Source of the DNA: CAZTHM01 sp041946825
GTDB taxonomy: Bacteria; Acidobacteriota; Terriglobia; UBA7540
Assembly: GCA_041946825.1 (NCBI GenBank)
Contig: JBHGBD010000029.1
Coordinates: 1-60,271, forward strand
Reading direction: 5' to 3'
Length of the DNA: 60,271 bases
Part shown: positions 40,950-49,404 of the stretch, piece after piece
How positions within the stretch are numbered: the first letter of the stretch is position 1
Layout of the letters: each line of letters starts with the position of its first letter
Position numbers and translations under genes: made by a program
Notes under the pieces: model-generated
Databases searched by the model: none
Seen by the model: only the letters and a program-made list of their open reading frames with translations
Told to the model about the DNA's origin: nothing

Positions 40950-41345
40950 TCAGTGGCTGGACTTCAACTCCGACTCTCCTGGAGTCGCACTGGGAGCGGG
41001 AGGAGCCGTCTCAGCTCCGCCATGGGGCGAGCCGCCCATGCCGCCGGTCGACAGTCGCGATTCCACCTGCCAGCCGCTGCCGGCGCGCTTGAGGGCGTAG
41101 CGCACGGCGACCGTCGGGCCGGCGCCCTGCTTGCTGCGGAACTGGACCTCGGCCTCCGCCTTGTCGCCGGTCACCTTCACATCCTTCACTTCCAGCGTCA
41201 TGTTGGCCAGCATCAGGTTTTGCTGCTGCTTCAGGTAAGCCTCGACGGCCGCCTGAATGGCCGGCTTGGGATCTTCGCTTACCGTCTTGCTGCAGCCGAC
41301 GGTGACGAGCATCGCGGCGGCAAGCATTGCCATGAGGAAACGCAT
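40950..41345 (-). CDS. Small predicted lipoprotein, 131 aa
   Basis: A 131-residue protein with a lipoprotein signal (MRFLMAMLAAAMLVTVGC, lipidated Cys ~18) and a mature domain resembling NTF2/DUF4878-type small alpha+beta proteins: AIQAAVEAYLKQQQNLMLANM, VTGDKAEAEVQF, VRYALKRAGSGWQVESRL. The C-terminus is Pro/Ala/Gly-rich. GGAGG lies 5 bases before the ATG at 41345, preferred over an upstream start at 41369. Its stop codon directly abuts a heptad repeat. Confidence 0.78.
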   Translation of the reverse strand: MRFLMAMLAAAMLVTVGCSKTVSEDPKPAIQAAVEAYLKQQQNLMLANMTLEVKDVKVTGDKAEAEVQFRSKQGAGPTVAVRYALKRAGSGWQVESRLSTGGMGGSPHGGAETAPPAPSATPGESELKSSH

Positions 41346-41474
41346 GAGGGCCTCCGATCGAAGCCTCACGTTACTCCAAGGGCGCGTGGCGTGTCAAAAA
41401 CCGCGCGGCGCTTGATTCACAAATTCCCTGCGACTGAAATCCGCGCTTTCCAAATTTCACTCCGAGGAAATCAC

Positions 41475-41669
41475 ATGCCAACCCGAATTCTTCGCATGTC
41501 CAGCTTCGCGATCGCCGCGGCGCTTGCGACAAGTCTCGCGGCCCTTGCGCAGACTGCCTCCGACTGCCAATCGCCCTGGGGATCGGATGACCAGCGCGGC
41601 GCGATGAACCGCCTGACGCCCGCCAAGCCATGCGAAGCTGGGGTGGTCCGTTACAGGGGTAGGACTTGA
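41475..41669 (+). pseudogene. Truncated secreted cyclase-family gene
   Basis: A 64-codon remnant: a signal peptide (MPTRILRMSSFAIAAALATSLAALAQ) followed by CQSPWGSDDQRGAMNRLTPAK, the N-terminal signature of secreted cyclase-family (kynurenine formamidase-like, PF04199) proteins. Similarity then stops and the frame ends with GRT-stop. The catalytic HGTHxD motif and the remaining ~250 residues are absent and I find no continuation in another frame nearby. GAGGA precedes the ATG. A complete but different cyclase-family gene lies at 48038. Confidence 0.65.
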
Positions 41670-42264
41670 TCGTTAGTCCCCGCAGATTCGCTAAAGGCCT
41701 TCCGCGCGAGAGTCACAATCGGCCATCACCGGAAGGGGGATCCTGATAAGTATCTGATTCCAGGACATTAAGCAGCTTTGTAGAAGAACTAATCACCCAT
41801 TGATTCTAAATAACTTACCAGCTTCGGGTGGTTTTGTGAAAGACTTTCATGCTGAACCTAAAAGGCTTAGCAGCTTCCCGATTTTCAAGGGTATAGGGCA
41901 AGCGGGGCTGGCCGCCCGATTCGCTATCGCCCCGGCAACCTGCCGAAGAGTTCCTTGCGGTGGCGGAATGGGCTGCCCCGCCTGCCTCCTGTGCGTTACC
42001 TCGCCTCGACATATAGGCACCATACTAACTAAGGTTGATAGGCTATCATATTGCAATAGAAATGTCAAGAGACAAAAGGTCCGTTGGCAAAAATAATTTC
42101 TGGCAGCGCAAAGACTCCAGCTCTCCGCAATTTGACACTTTGAGCGAGGCTGGTTTAGATTGGCTGGCGGCCTCAACGCCACCCCGCTCCCCCAGGCGAA
42201 GCGGCCCTGTGAAGTTGCCGGTCATCCTCGCCCGCCGCGGCGGGGGGATCCCGAGGAAGGCTTC
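41670..42264 (-). other. 595-base, lower-GC gap with a promoter/operator-like site
   Basis: No convincing gene. On the minus strand TTGACA (42069-42064) is followed 17 bases on by TAGCCT, overlapped by the palindrome TGATAG-G-CTATCA (42036-42048). This would read into a 65-codon frame (42012-41815) ending in RLPYTLENREAAKPFRF, faintly like an excisionase-type helix-turn-helix protein, but without a ribosome binding site. Together with the truncated cyclase gene next door this looks like a decayed insertion or deletion site. Confidence 0.3.
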
Positions 42265-43551
42265 ATGCTCGATCTGGCTTTCGTCCGCGAAAATCTCGAG
42301 CTGGTCAAGCAGAAGCTGCGCGAGCGCGGCATGGCGGACTCCCTTGCGGATTTCGAGAACCTCGACCGCGAGCGGCGCAAACTCCTGGTCGAAGCCGAGC
42401 GCGGCAAGGCGCGAAAGAATAAAGTCTCCGAGGAGATCGCGGCTCTCAAGAAGAACCAGCAGGATGCCTCCAGCCTGATCGCGGAGATGAAGGAGCTCGG
42501 CGGAGAGATCGCCGGGCTGGACGAGAAGGCGAAGAATCTTGACGAGCAGTTGCGCGAACTCCTGCGCAACATTCCCAACGTCCCCCATGCGAGCGTTCCC
42601 GTCGGGCGCAGCGCCGCGGACAACCAGGAAATCCGCCGCTGGGGCAGGCCGCGGGAATTCGACTTCGAACCCAAAGCCCACTGGGACCTTGGCCCGCAGC
42701 TTGGCATTCTGGATTTCGAGCGGGCGGCGAAGATCGCCGGCGCTCGCTTCGCGGTCTATAGGGGCGTGGGAGCCAAACTCGAGCGGGCGCTCGCCAACTT
42801 CATGCTCGACGTGCACACGCGAGAGCACGGCTACACAGAAATTCTTCCGCCGTTCATCGTCAATGCGGAGAGCCTGTTCGGCACCGGACAACTGCCGAAG
42901 TTCGAGCAGGACCTCTTCAAGATCAATTTGGAGGATAAGAAGTATTACCTGATTCCCACCGCCGAAGTTCCGGTCACCAACCTCTACCGCGACGAGGTGC
43001 TGGAGCTCGAGCGCCTGCCGGTCAAGCACTGCGCCTGGACGGCGTGTTTCCGCAGCGAGGCGGGTTCTTACGGCAAGGACACGCGGGGCATCATCCGCCA
43101 GCACCAGTTTCAAAAGGTGGAACTCGTCAAGTTCTGTACTCCTGAAACTTCGTATAACGAACTTGAGTCGCTGACGCACGACGCCGAAGTGATTCTCCAG
43201 CGGCTCAGCCTTCCCTACCGCGTCGTGGCGCTCTGTACCGCCGACCTCGGGTTCGCCTCGGCGAAGACTTACGACCTCGAGGTTTGGCTGCCCTCGAGCC
43301 GCGAGTACAAGGAAATCTCCTCCTGCTCAAACTTCGAAGCTTTCCAGGCGCGGCGCGCCAACCTGCGTTTCCGCCGCGGGAAGAGCGGCAAAACGGAACA
43401 CCTTCACACGCTGAATGGCAGCGGCCTGGCGGTCGGCCGCACCTGGCTGGCGCTGCTCGAAAACTATCAGCAAGCCGACGGATCCGTCCTCATCCCTGAA
43501 GTTCTGCGGCCTTACCTCGACGGCCTGGACCGCATCGCGCCGCAGAAATAA
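42265..43551 (+). CDS. serS: Seryl-tRNA synthetase
   Basis: A 428-residue class II synthetase. An N-terminal tRNA-binding coiled coil (~30-100) leads into motif 2 (WTACFRSEAGSYGKDTRGIIRQHQF) and motif 3 (LHTLNGSGLAVGRTWLALLENYQ), plus TAEVPVTNLYRDEV for serine recognition. Length is normal. It charges tRNA-Ser (and tRNA-Sec where present). GAGGAAGG precedes the ATG at 42265; the frame extends upstream to 42160 without homology. No T-box leader is present upstream. A membrane protein gene follows after 2 bases. Confidence 0.97.
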   Translation: MLDLAFVRENLELVKQKLRERGMADSLADFENLDRERRKLLVEAERGKARKNKVSEEIAALKKNQQDASSLIAEMKELGGEIAGLDEKAKNLDEQLRELLRNIPNVPHASVPVGRSAADNQEIRRWGRPREFDFEPKAHWDLGPQLGILDFERAAKIAGARFAVYRGVGAKLERALANFMLDVHTREHGYTEILPPFIVNAESLFGTGQLPKFEQDLFKINLEDKKYYLIPTAEVPVTNLYRDEVLELERLPVKHCAWTACFRSEAGSYGKDTRGIIRQHQFQKVELVKFCTPETSYNELESLTHDAEVILQRLSLPYRVVALCTADLGFASAKTYDLEVWLPSSREYKEISSCSNFEAFQARRANLRFRRGKSGKTEHLHTLNGSGLAVGRTWLALLENYQQADGSVLIPEVLRPYLDGLDRIAPQK

Positions 43552-43553
43552 TC

Positions 43554-44186
43554 ATGCCCGAGCCGAAAGCCAATCCGCCTCAGGCGAAAAGCGCTCGCAA
43601 GACGGTCAAGCGCGCGGCGATGGGCGCGCTGTTTTTCCTCATCCTTTTCATTCCGCGTATCCGGCGCCTGCGACGCCGCGTGTGGGCGTGGACGCTGGTG
43701 CGCATCGCCGGCGCGGTTTTGGGCTGCACGCTGATCTGGCATTCCAAAGGCGTAGGATGGCTGGTCGGCGGGGTGATCCTCGTGGTCCTTGGGGTCCTGG
43801 TTCGAGCCAAGCCGCAGGTGAAGAGCGTCGAAGAAAAGGCGCGTGAACTGGGCGCGCTCGTGGTGCTCAACGGGGGAACGTTTTTTGGGCCGGACGGCGA
43901 GGGGCATCCCGATGCGCGCGTCTTGGTGTTTGCCGAGCGCCTGTTGATCTTCGACCCCCGCGACAAGGAAGTGACCGAGATCGCTCTGTCAGGCCTCAGG
44001 CAATTCTCCGTGCGGCCAGTTCACACAAACTTGACTGAAGAAGTGGAAGCGTGGGAATTGGAAATCGTGGCGGAACCGGCGAGCGCCCGGTTTCGCTACG
44101 AAGGTTTCTTCGCCGAGCACCTGGCGCGCGTGGCGGAAACGACGCTGCGGAATCTGCGCGCGCAGGAATTGCCGGTGCTGAAGTAG
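43554..44186 (+). CDS. Membrane protein of unknown function, 210 aa
   Basis: A 210-residue protein with a basic N-terminus, two hydrophobic helices (~22-35 and ~52-84) and a C-terminal cytoplasmic-type domain (~90-205): LGALVVLNGGTFFGPDGEGHPDARVLVFAERLLIFDPRDKEVTEI then LEIVAEPASARFRYEGFFAEHLARVAE. I do not recognise the family; the C-terminal part could be a PH-like fold. It starts 2 bases after the serS stop codon, so co-transcription is likely. Confidence 0.7.
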   Translation: MPEPKANPPQAKSARKTVKRAAMGALFFLILFIPRIRRLRRRVWAWTLVRIAGAVLGCTLIWHSKGVGWLVGGVILVVLGVLVRAKPQVKSVEEKARELGALVVLNGGTFFGPDGEGHPDARVLVFAERLLIFDPRDKEVTEIALSGLRQFSVRPVHTNLTEEVEAWELEIVAEPASARFRYEGFFAEHLARVAETTLRNLRAQELPVLK

Positions 44187-44202
44187 CGTCTTCGCGTAAC
44201 AA

Positions 44203-44305
44203 CTCTGTGCGCTCTCTGTTTTGGAAAAGATTAAACACAGAGAACACAGCGGGGCTATGTAGCCTCAGCGTTGAAGCTCTTTGGACACGGAAAACACAGA
44301 GAGAG
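44203..44305. repeat. ACACAGAGA-type inverted repeat
   Basis: CTCTGTG...CTCTCTGTTTT (44203-44222), then AAACACAGAGAACACAG (44233-44249) as an approximate reverse complement, then a third related piece ACACGGAAAACACAGAGAGAG (44285-44305). The first two can form a hairpin just downstream of the membrane protein gene. Words of this type are commonly dispersed in intergenic DNA of related genomes (from memory). Confidence 0.55.
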
Positions 44306-44370
44306 AAATGTAACGGCGACTATCAGGTGGTCAAAATACATGGCGAGCTGAAACCCGCCGCTACGGCGTT

Positions 44371-45432
44371 CTACCGAATGCTGTCCCCTGCCAGGCCCCA
44401 GAAATCCTTCACGTAATAGGACGACAGCACGTTGCCGAAGAGGTGGCAGATGGCGCGGCACTGCGGGATGTCGCCATAGAGCCGGCGACCGCGCGCGAAG
44501 ACTTCCTTGAACGAGCCCTCCGCGAGCAGGTTCCCGCCGATTTTCTTCAGTGGCTCGCAGGGATAGAAGACGTCGCCGTTGGGGTAGACGCGCGGAAACA
44601 TGGTCGGGAAACACTGGAAATCGCCGAATTCGAGCAGGGTGCGAATCAGCTTGGGCGTGCCGTTGATGGGCTGCGAGCGGGCGCGGCGGCGCGCGATGAG
44701 TTTCTCGACCAGCGCCTGATAGCGCGGGTTCCGGCGCAGGCGCAGGTTGGGCAGCTTCTCATGGAGCGCCGATTGGGTCGCGAAGACAAATCCCTGCTCG
44801 CCGCAGTAATCGAGGATGCGCTCGATCTCCGGGATGTTCCACTCCTCGATCACGGTGCTGATGGTGATGTCGGTCGGGCGCGGCATCCGGGCGCGGGCAA
44901 GCTGCAAGTTGTCGAGCACGCGCTCGACGACGGCGGGCTTCGAGGTGGGCCGCGTCGAGTCGGCGGTGAGCGAATCGAGGCTGACGATGAGGCCGTGGAG
45001 GTTTTCCAGAAGCTTCTGCCGCTTGTGCAGTAGCGTGCCGTTGGTCACCATCAGCACGGACCGGAATTTCACATCGTAGCGAGCGGCGCGCGTCAGCTCT
45101 TCGATGTCGTTGCGCAGCGTCGGCTCTCCGCCGGTGAAGAGAATGGAATCGGTTTCGCGGCGGATGATGCGCAGCAGGGCGATTGTCAGGTCGGTGGACA
45201 ACTCATCGCTGAAGACATCCGGCTCCTTCTGTGTGCAGTAGGTGCAATCGAGGTTGCAGCGGTGCGTGGCGTAAAAGACCGCCGCGTAAGGAGCGACGAT
45301 ATCGGTGTCCAGGACCTCGCGGCGGTAGAGGTTCTGGAAATAGTGTTTGAAATTCTTGAAGACAAACGGATACTGCCGCACCAGGCCGCGCAGCAGCGCC
45401 ATTCCCGACGGCGGTTTGTGGCCATTCTCCAT
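44371..45432 (-). CDS. Radical SAM protein with SPASM-like C-terminus
   Basis: A 353-residue radical SAM enzyme. The cluster motif is CNLDCTYC with Cys59, Cys63 and Cys66; FTGGEPTLRND (GGE) and later SAM-binding strands follow (GLIVSLDS; DITISTVIEEWN). The C-terminus (FPRVYPNGDVFYPCEPLKKIGGN, later QCRAICHLFG) has additional cysteines reminiscent of SPASM or HpnH-type auxiliary regions. The reaction cannot be told. The frame is open up to 45576 through a repeat; ATG at 45432 (MENGHKPP) is preferred. It is the next gene downstream of the CDF exporter on the same strand. Confidence 0.85.
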   Translation of the reverse strand: MENGHKPPSGMALLRGLVRQYPFVFKNFKHYFQNLYRREVLDTDIVAPYAAVFYATHRCNLDCTYCTQKEPDVFSDELSTDLTIALLRIIRRETDSILFTGGEPTLRNDIEELTRAARYDVKFRSVLMVTNGTLLHKRQKLLENLHGLIVSLDSLTADSTRPTSKPAVVERVLDNLQLARARMPRPTDITISTVIEEWNIPEIERILDYCGEQGFVFATQSALHEKLPNLRLRRNPRYQALVEKLIARRRARSQPINGTPKLIRTLLEFGDFQCFPTMFPRVYPNGDVFYPCEPLKKIGGNLLAEGSFKEVFARGRRLYGDIPQCRAICHLFGNVLSSYYVKDFWGLAGDSIR

Positions 45433-45517
45433 CCCCTGACATAATGTCCGACCTTGCCGATCGAACGCAAGCGTCACCCGCTGAACAGCTTGGATTTCGA
45501 TTGAACGGCATAGTAGC

Positions 45518-45594
45518 GCGGTTGAGAGTTCAGGGTTCAGAGTCGAGCGTGCTGTAGTCTGACTCTCAACCTTCAACCCTAAACTCTTGACCGC
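45518..45594. repeat. Inverted pair of heptad repeats with unequal arms
   Basis: Left arm: GGTTGAG, AGTTCAG, GGTTCAG, AGTCGAG (45520-45547). Right arm: CTCTCAA, CCTTCAA, CCCTAAA, CTCTTGA, CCGC (45563-45594). The arms start and end with matching ends (GCGGTT.../...GACCGC and ...GAGTC/GACTC...), but the right arm is one heptad longer. It lies between the CDF stop codon (45607) and the radical SAM start. Confidence 0.85.
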
Positions 45595-45606
45595 TGACCT
45601 CCGCCG

Positions 45607-46524
45607 CTATTTCTCGGATTCGCTCCGCGCCGGCTCGGGCATGTAGCGGTGGAAGTCGCCTTCCTCGTGCGTGTGCTCGAATTGGATGGTGGTGTGGTGG
45701 ATGCCGAACTCGCGGGCCAGGACCTCTCGGACCCGGTGCGCGATGCGCTCGCTTTCGGAGGTGGGCATGTCGAGAATCTGGATGTGGCAGGAAAGGGCGC
45801 GCGACTCCGAGCCCAGGCTCCAGATGTGCACGTCGTGCACCTCGCGCACGCCTGCAACGGCGAGCATCGCCCCCGCCACACGCTCCAGGCTGATTCCTCT
45901 GGGCAGGCCTTCGAGCAGGATATTGGCCGACTCGCGCAGGATTCCAATCGCCGTCCAGAGAATCAACAGGGCAATCAGAAGGGCGAGGATAGGATCGACG
46001 ATCGTCCGGCCGGTGGCGCGGATCAGCCAAGCGCCGGCGATGATGGCGACGTTCGAGAGTGCGTCGCCGAGGTTGTGAATGAAAACCGCGCGCAGGTTCA
46101 GGTCGCGCCGTTCGCGCGCCAGCCCCCAGGCGATCGCGCCATTGATGACGAGCGCCACCCCTCCCATCCCCAACATCAGGCCGCTCTCCACCGGTGACGG
46201 CCGGAAAATACGCTCGTAGCCTTCGTAGCAGATCACCAGCGCCACACCCACCAGAATCAGAGCGTTGACAAACGCCGCCAGCACGCCGGCGCGATGATAG
46301 CCGAAAGTTTTCTGATGGTCGGGCGGCTTTCGCTCGAGATAGAGAGCGATCCAGGAGAGGACCAGGGCGGGGAGATCGGAAAAGTTGTGCCAGGCGTCGC
46401 TGACCAGCGCCAGACTGCGCGCCAGAAATCCGGCGGTGAATTCGCCCGCTACCAAGACGGCAGTCGCCACCAGTGCCAGCTTCACCGCGCGGCTGGCCGA
46501 GCGCGATTGCATGTGAACGTGCAC
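45607..46524 (-). CDS. Cation diffusion facilitator (ZitB/CzcD-like)
   Basis: A 305-residue CDF antiporter, probably exporting Zn2+ (or Co2+/Cd2+) in exchange for protons. Six helices are predicted; metal-site residues appear as HNFSD in helix 2 (LVSDAWHNFSDL) and HNLGD in helix 5. The C-terminal cytoplasmic ferredoxin-like domain is present (VREVHDVHIWSLGSES; HHTTIQFEHTHEEGDFH), ending His-rich. A GTG at 46524 (VHVHMQSR) has GAGGG 5 bases upstream and gives a His-containing N-terminus as in ZitB; ATG 46512 is the alternative. Confidence 0.93.
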   Translation of the reverse strand: MHVHMQSRSASRAVKLALVATAVLVAGEFTAGFLARSLALVSDAWHNFSDLPALVLSWIALYLERKPPDHQKTFGYHRAGVLAAFVNALILVGVALVICYEGYERIFRPSPVESGLMLGMGGVALVINGAIAWGLARERRDLNLRAVFIHNLGDALSNVAIIAGAWLIRATGRTIVDPILALLIALLILWTAIGILRESANILLEGLPRGISLERVAGAMLAVAGVREVHDVHIWSLGSESRALSCHIQILDMPTSESERIAHRVREVLAREFGIHHTTIQFEHTHEEGDFHRYMPEPARSESEK

Positions 46525-46849
46525 GAAGCCCTCAGAGGAGATTCTAGTCCACGTCCAAACGGCCACGCAACGACCGCGCGGAATCCTGCGTCTCACTGCT
46601 TGGTGCCGCCCCTCGGGACGGCAGGCACGCCAGTTGGCAAGGAGCGTTCCAGTGCAGGGCCGCTTTTCAGAGCGGCTTGCCGGGCTCCCGACGAAGAACA
46701 TCGGGACAAGTTCCGCCCGGCGGTACTACCCGGCCCGTGTTTGCGGTAAGATAGTGGAGGCACGTCGGGGCGGAGGAGAACTGCCCGTGAATATTTCACG
46801 CAGTCAATCGCGAAGGGCTTGGCGGCGTCTCTCATCGAGTGACGCGGTG
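46525..46849. other. 325-base divergent gap
   Basis: The gap between the divergent CDF and VWFA genes holds palindromes GCCGCT/AGCGGC (46659-46664/46671-46676) and CCCGA/TCGGG (46687-46691/46701-46705). I see no convincing -35/-10 pair and no small gene. Confidence 0.4.
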
Positions 46850-47941
46850 ATGAGATTCCTTTTCCTGGCGGCGCTCCTGCCGGCGTTCTCTGCCCTGGCA
46901 GGGCTCTCGCAGGACGCCGCTCAGCCGGCGGCGACTCAGTCCGCCGCCATCGCGAAATCCGGCCCCGCGTCTGACGAGACCGCTCCTCCCGAAAGCAAGA
47001 TTATTCAGCGCGTCGAGGTCGTCAACGTTCCCGTCACCGTGCTCGACCGGCGCGGGCGCCCGGTGATCGACCTGAACAAAGAGGATTTCGAAGTCTACGA
47101 AGACGGCAAGCCGCAGACGATCCGCTACTTCAGCCGCGAAATGCGCCAACCGCTGCGCATCGGGCTGGTGCTCGACACCAGCAACAGCGCGCGACCGGCG
47201 TTGCAGTTCGAAAAGGACGCGGCGAGCGAATTCGTCTTCAACATGCTGCAGGGGCGGAGCAGCCGCAATCAGATCTTCCTTCAGACCTTCGACGCCACCA
47301 GTTCCATCATTCAGGATTTCACCAACGACCCCGAAGTTTTGAACGAAAAGATCCGCGGGCTGAAGGCGGGAGGCGGCAAGGCGCTCTACGACGCGATCTA
47401 TTTCGCCTGCAAGGAAAAGATGGTGAAATCCGGCCCGCCCTCGAACACCCGCCGCATCCTGGTGCTGTTCAGCGACGGGCGCGACGTGGCAAGCGAGCAC
47501 ACCATCGAAGAGGCGATTTCGATGGCCCGCAAGGCCGAGACGCTGATCTACACCATCGACAACACGTCCTATGGCTACGCCAATCCCGCCCAGAAGATTC
47601 TGATGCAGTTGGCGGATGAGACGGGCGGCGCCGCCCAGGATCCCCTCGAGATCACGCCCGGCAGCGACCTCGGAACCGGCTACCTTTCCCACGGCCAGAT
47701 CGGCGAAACCTCCCAGAACAAGGGACTGGGCGCGGCCACGGGCATCTATTCCGCCACGCGCCTGATGCAGCTCGCCGACTCGCTGGAAGCAATCGGCCGT
47801 GAACTGAACGAGCAATACAGTATCGGATATACCCCGACTAATGATAAGCTCGACGGGACGTTCCGCGCCATCCGCGTCGAGGCCCGCCGCAAAGGCGTCA
47901 CCGTGCGCGCCAAGCCCGGCTACTTCGCCGCCGCGGAGTAG
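46850..47941 (+). CDS. Secreted VWFA-related acidobacterial protein
   Basis: A 363-residue protein of the VWFA-related acidobacterial type (TIGR03436). A signal peptide (MRFLFLAALLPAFSALAG) is followed by IIQRVEVVNVPVTVLDRRGRPVIDL and DFEVYEDGKPQTIRYFS, the family hallmark before the VWA fold, then LRIGLVLDTSNSARP (an incomplete MIDAS DxSxS), and RRILVLFSDGRDV. It is exported; function unknown, probably protein or metal binding. This gene is the best taxonomic marker in the window. ATG at 46850 places the signal peptide at the N-terminus; the Shine-Dalgarno is weak. Confidence 0.92.
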   Translation: MRFLFLAALLPAFSALAGLSQDAAQPAATQSAAIAKSGPASDETAPPESKIIQRVEVVNVPVTVLDRRGRPVIDLNKEDFEVYEDGKPQTIRYFSREMRQPLRIGLVLDTSNSARPALQFEKDAASEFVFNMLQGRSSRNQIFLQTFDATSSIIQDFTNDPEVLNEKIRGLKAGGGKALYDAIYFACKEKMVKSGPPSNTRRILVLFSDGRDVASEHTIEEAISMARKAETLIYTIDNTSYGYANPAQKILMQLADETGGAAQDPLEITPGSDLGTGYLSHGQIGETSQNKGLGAATGIYSATRLMQLADSLEAIGRELNEQYSIGYTPTNDKLDGTFRAIRVEARRKGVTVRAKPGYFAAAE

Positions 47942-47951
47942 TCCTTGGCCC

Positions 47952-48021
47952 TTCGTCATTCGTGATTCGTCATTCGTACTTCACCCTTCACCCTTTACCC
48001 TTTATACTTTTCCCTTCACCA
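47952..48021. repeat. Degenerate heptad repeat, 10 units, one arm
   Basis: Ten contiguous units, each starting TTC or TTT: TTCGTCA, TTCGTGA, TTCGTCA, TTCGTAC, TTCACCC, TTCACCC, TTTACCC, TTTATAC, TTTTCCC, TTCACCA. They begin 11 bases after the VWFA stop codon and end at the CGGAGG ribosome binding site of the next gene, so the repeat fills the whole gap. Confidence 0.9.
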
Positions 48022-48037
48022 CGGAGGACCCGAATCC

Positions 48038-48751
48038 ATGGACGTTTCGAATCTCGTCTCGACGCTGCGCAACGCGCGCCTGATCGACCTGAGCCGGACG
48101 CTCGAAGAGCACATGCCCGCCTACCCGACGCACTCCAAATATTTCCATTGCCTGTGGGGATCGTACTGGCACGGCGGGAGGTCGCTGACCTACCAACTGG
48201 TGATGAATGAGCACAACGGCACGCACGTGGACGCGCCCGCACACTTCATCAGCGACGCGAAGCAGCAGGCGCACGTCACCATCGAGAACGTTCCGCTCGC
48301 GACCCTCATCGGCCGCGGCGCGCGCCTCCAGTGCCGCGAGTTCAAAGAAAACGATTACGTGCCGAAGAGCTTTGTGACCGCGTGGGAGGCCCGCCACGGC
48401 GCGCTCGCCGCGGGTGATATCGTGGTGTTCGATTTCGGCTGGGCGGCGCACTGGAAGCCGCGCCCCGCGGATAAACGCTACATCGAGAACTGGCCCGGCA
48501 TCAGCATGGAAGCGGCGGAATATCTGCTCGAAAAGAAAGTTGCGGCCCTCGGCGTCGATACCCTCTCACCCGATCCGCCCGCGGCGCTGGCGTCCAAGCC
48601 CATCCATCCCGTGGTGCTCGAAAAACAGATGCTCATCATCGAGAACCTGTGTAACCTCGACGAGCTTCCCGATTTCTTTCTGTTCCTCGCCCTGCCCCTC
48701 AAAATCCGCGCTGGCTCCGGCTCGCCCATCCGCGCCGTGGCGGTGGTGTAG
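48038..48751 (+). CDS. Cyclase-family (kynurenine formamidase-like) metal hydrolase
   Basis: A 237-residue cyclase-family protein (PF04199), cytoplasmic. The metal/active-site motif is HNGTHVDAPAHF (~63-74), with IDLSRTLEEHMPAYPTH before it and an active-site region WPGISMEAAEYLLEKKVAALGVDTLSPD after it; VVLEKQMLIIENLCNLDELP is also typical. Relatives hydrolyse N-formylkynurenine, isatin or other cyclic amides. GGAGG lies 10 bases before the ATG. It is distinct from the truncated secreted relative at 41475, which has a signal peptide. Confidence 0.9.
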   Translation: MDVSNLVSTLRNARLIDLSRTLEEHMPAYPTHSKYFHCLWGSYWHGGRSLTYQLVMNEHNGTHVDAPAHFISDAKQQAHVTIENVPLATLIGRGARLQCREFKENDYVPKSFVTAWEARHGALAAGDIVVFDFGWAAHWKPRPADKRYIENWPGISMEAAEYLLEKKVAALGVDTLSPDPPAALASKPIHPVVLEKQMLIIENLCNLDELPDFFLFLALPLKIRAGSGSPIRAVAVV

Positions 48752-48782
48752 TAAGGGGCACTTGGATTAGCTCTTTCAATCG

Positions 48783-48825
48783 GTCCGAGGGTCGGACAGG
48801 AAAGTACCCGATTTAGAAAATCGGG
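48783..48825. terminator. Two hairpins between convergent genes
   Basis: GTCCGA/TCGGAC (48783-48788/48792-48797) and CCCGATTT/AAATCGGG (48807-48814/48818-48825) are perfect stems in the 92-base gap between convergent genes. A possible two-way terminator, although T-runs are short. The second shares its CCCGAT core with palindromes at 6903 and 60226. Confidence 0.5.
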
Positions 48826-48843
48826 GGGTGCGACCGCCGGGGC

Positions 48844-49356
48844 CTACATATACCTTGCGGCGGCCATGGCGAGGAGCGAAAAACCCAGCAGCAGCGCCGA
48901 AACCAGCCCGCCAATGTGGAGGCGCTTCTGCAGCGAGGGAATTTGCGCCAGCTTGTCAGCGGGAGGTGGCCCGCCCGCGGCCTGGATTTCCTGACCGATG
49001 CGGCTCAGGCGCGCTGCCGTCGGCGCGTTCACGCTCAGCCCCCAAACCAATCCGACGAGCCCGGCGACGCCGCCCACGACGATGGCCTTGCCGTAGCCTG
49101 AATCCAGCCACGACGCCACACTTCCGCCTAGCCACAACATCCCCAGTCCGGACAACGCTGTGAGCACGCCCCCGGCGGTCATGAAAAGCGCGAAGCGGCC
49201 GGGTCCCATCATGCGCTGCATGAACTTGCCTCCGTCCGGGCCCAGCGCGGCGATGGCCGGCTCGATAAAGCCCGCCAGCATCAGCGCGGCGCCCACCCAG
49301 AACGCACCGCAAAAAATGTGCACAACTCGGAGAACGAGTGGCAGCAGGTCTCCCAT
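48844..49356 (-). CDS. Four-helix membrane protein (DUF2269/CopD-like impression)
   Basis: A 170-residue protein with about four membrane helices (~5-28, ~50-75, ~80-105, ~145-168) and the features VLRVVHIFCGAFWVGAALMLAGFIEPAI and MMGPGRFALFMTAGGVLTALSG. The His in the first helix and FWVG recall DUF2269/CopD/UrtX-type membrane proteins, but the family call is tentative. GGGAGG lies 9 bases before the ATG at 49356. It follows the membrane-anchored gene at 49405 on the same strand and may end that operon. Confidence 0.72.
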   Translation of the reverse strand: MGDLLPLVLRVVHIFCGAFWVGAALMLAGFIEPAIAALGPDGGKFMQRMMGPGRFALFMTAGGVLTALSGLGMLWLGGSVASWLDSGYGKAIVVGGVAGLVGLVWGLSVNAPTAARLSRIGQEIQAAGGPPPADKLAQIPSLQKRLHIGGLVSALLLGFSLLAMAAARYM

Positions 49357-49404
49357 ATCAGTTGCCTCCCAGGGTTTCTTGAAGTGCGGGAACTGTACCA
49401 CGAG

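Noticed and set aside
41815..42012. 65-codon minus-strand frame as a real gene
   Set aside because: No ribosome binding site and only a vague excisionase-like ending, so it is kept as part of the gap description.
42100..42264. T-box riboswitch before serS
   Set aside because: No T-box core or specifier loop is recognisable.
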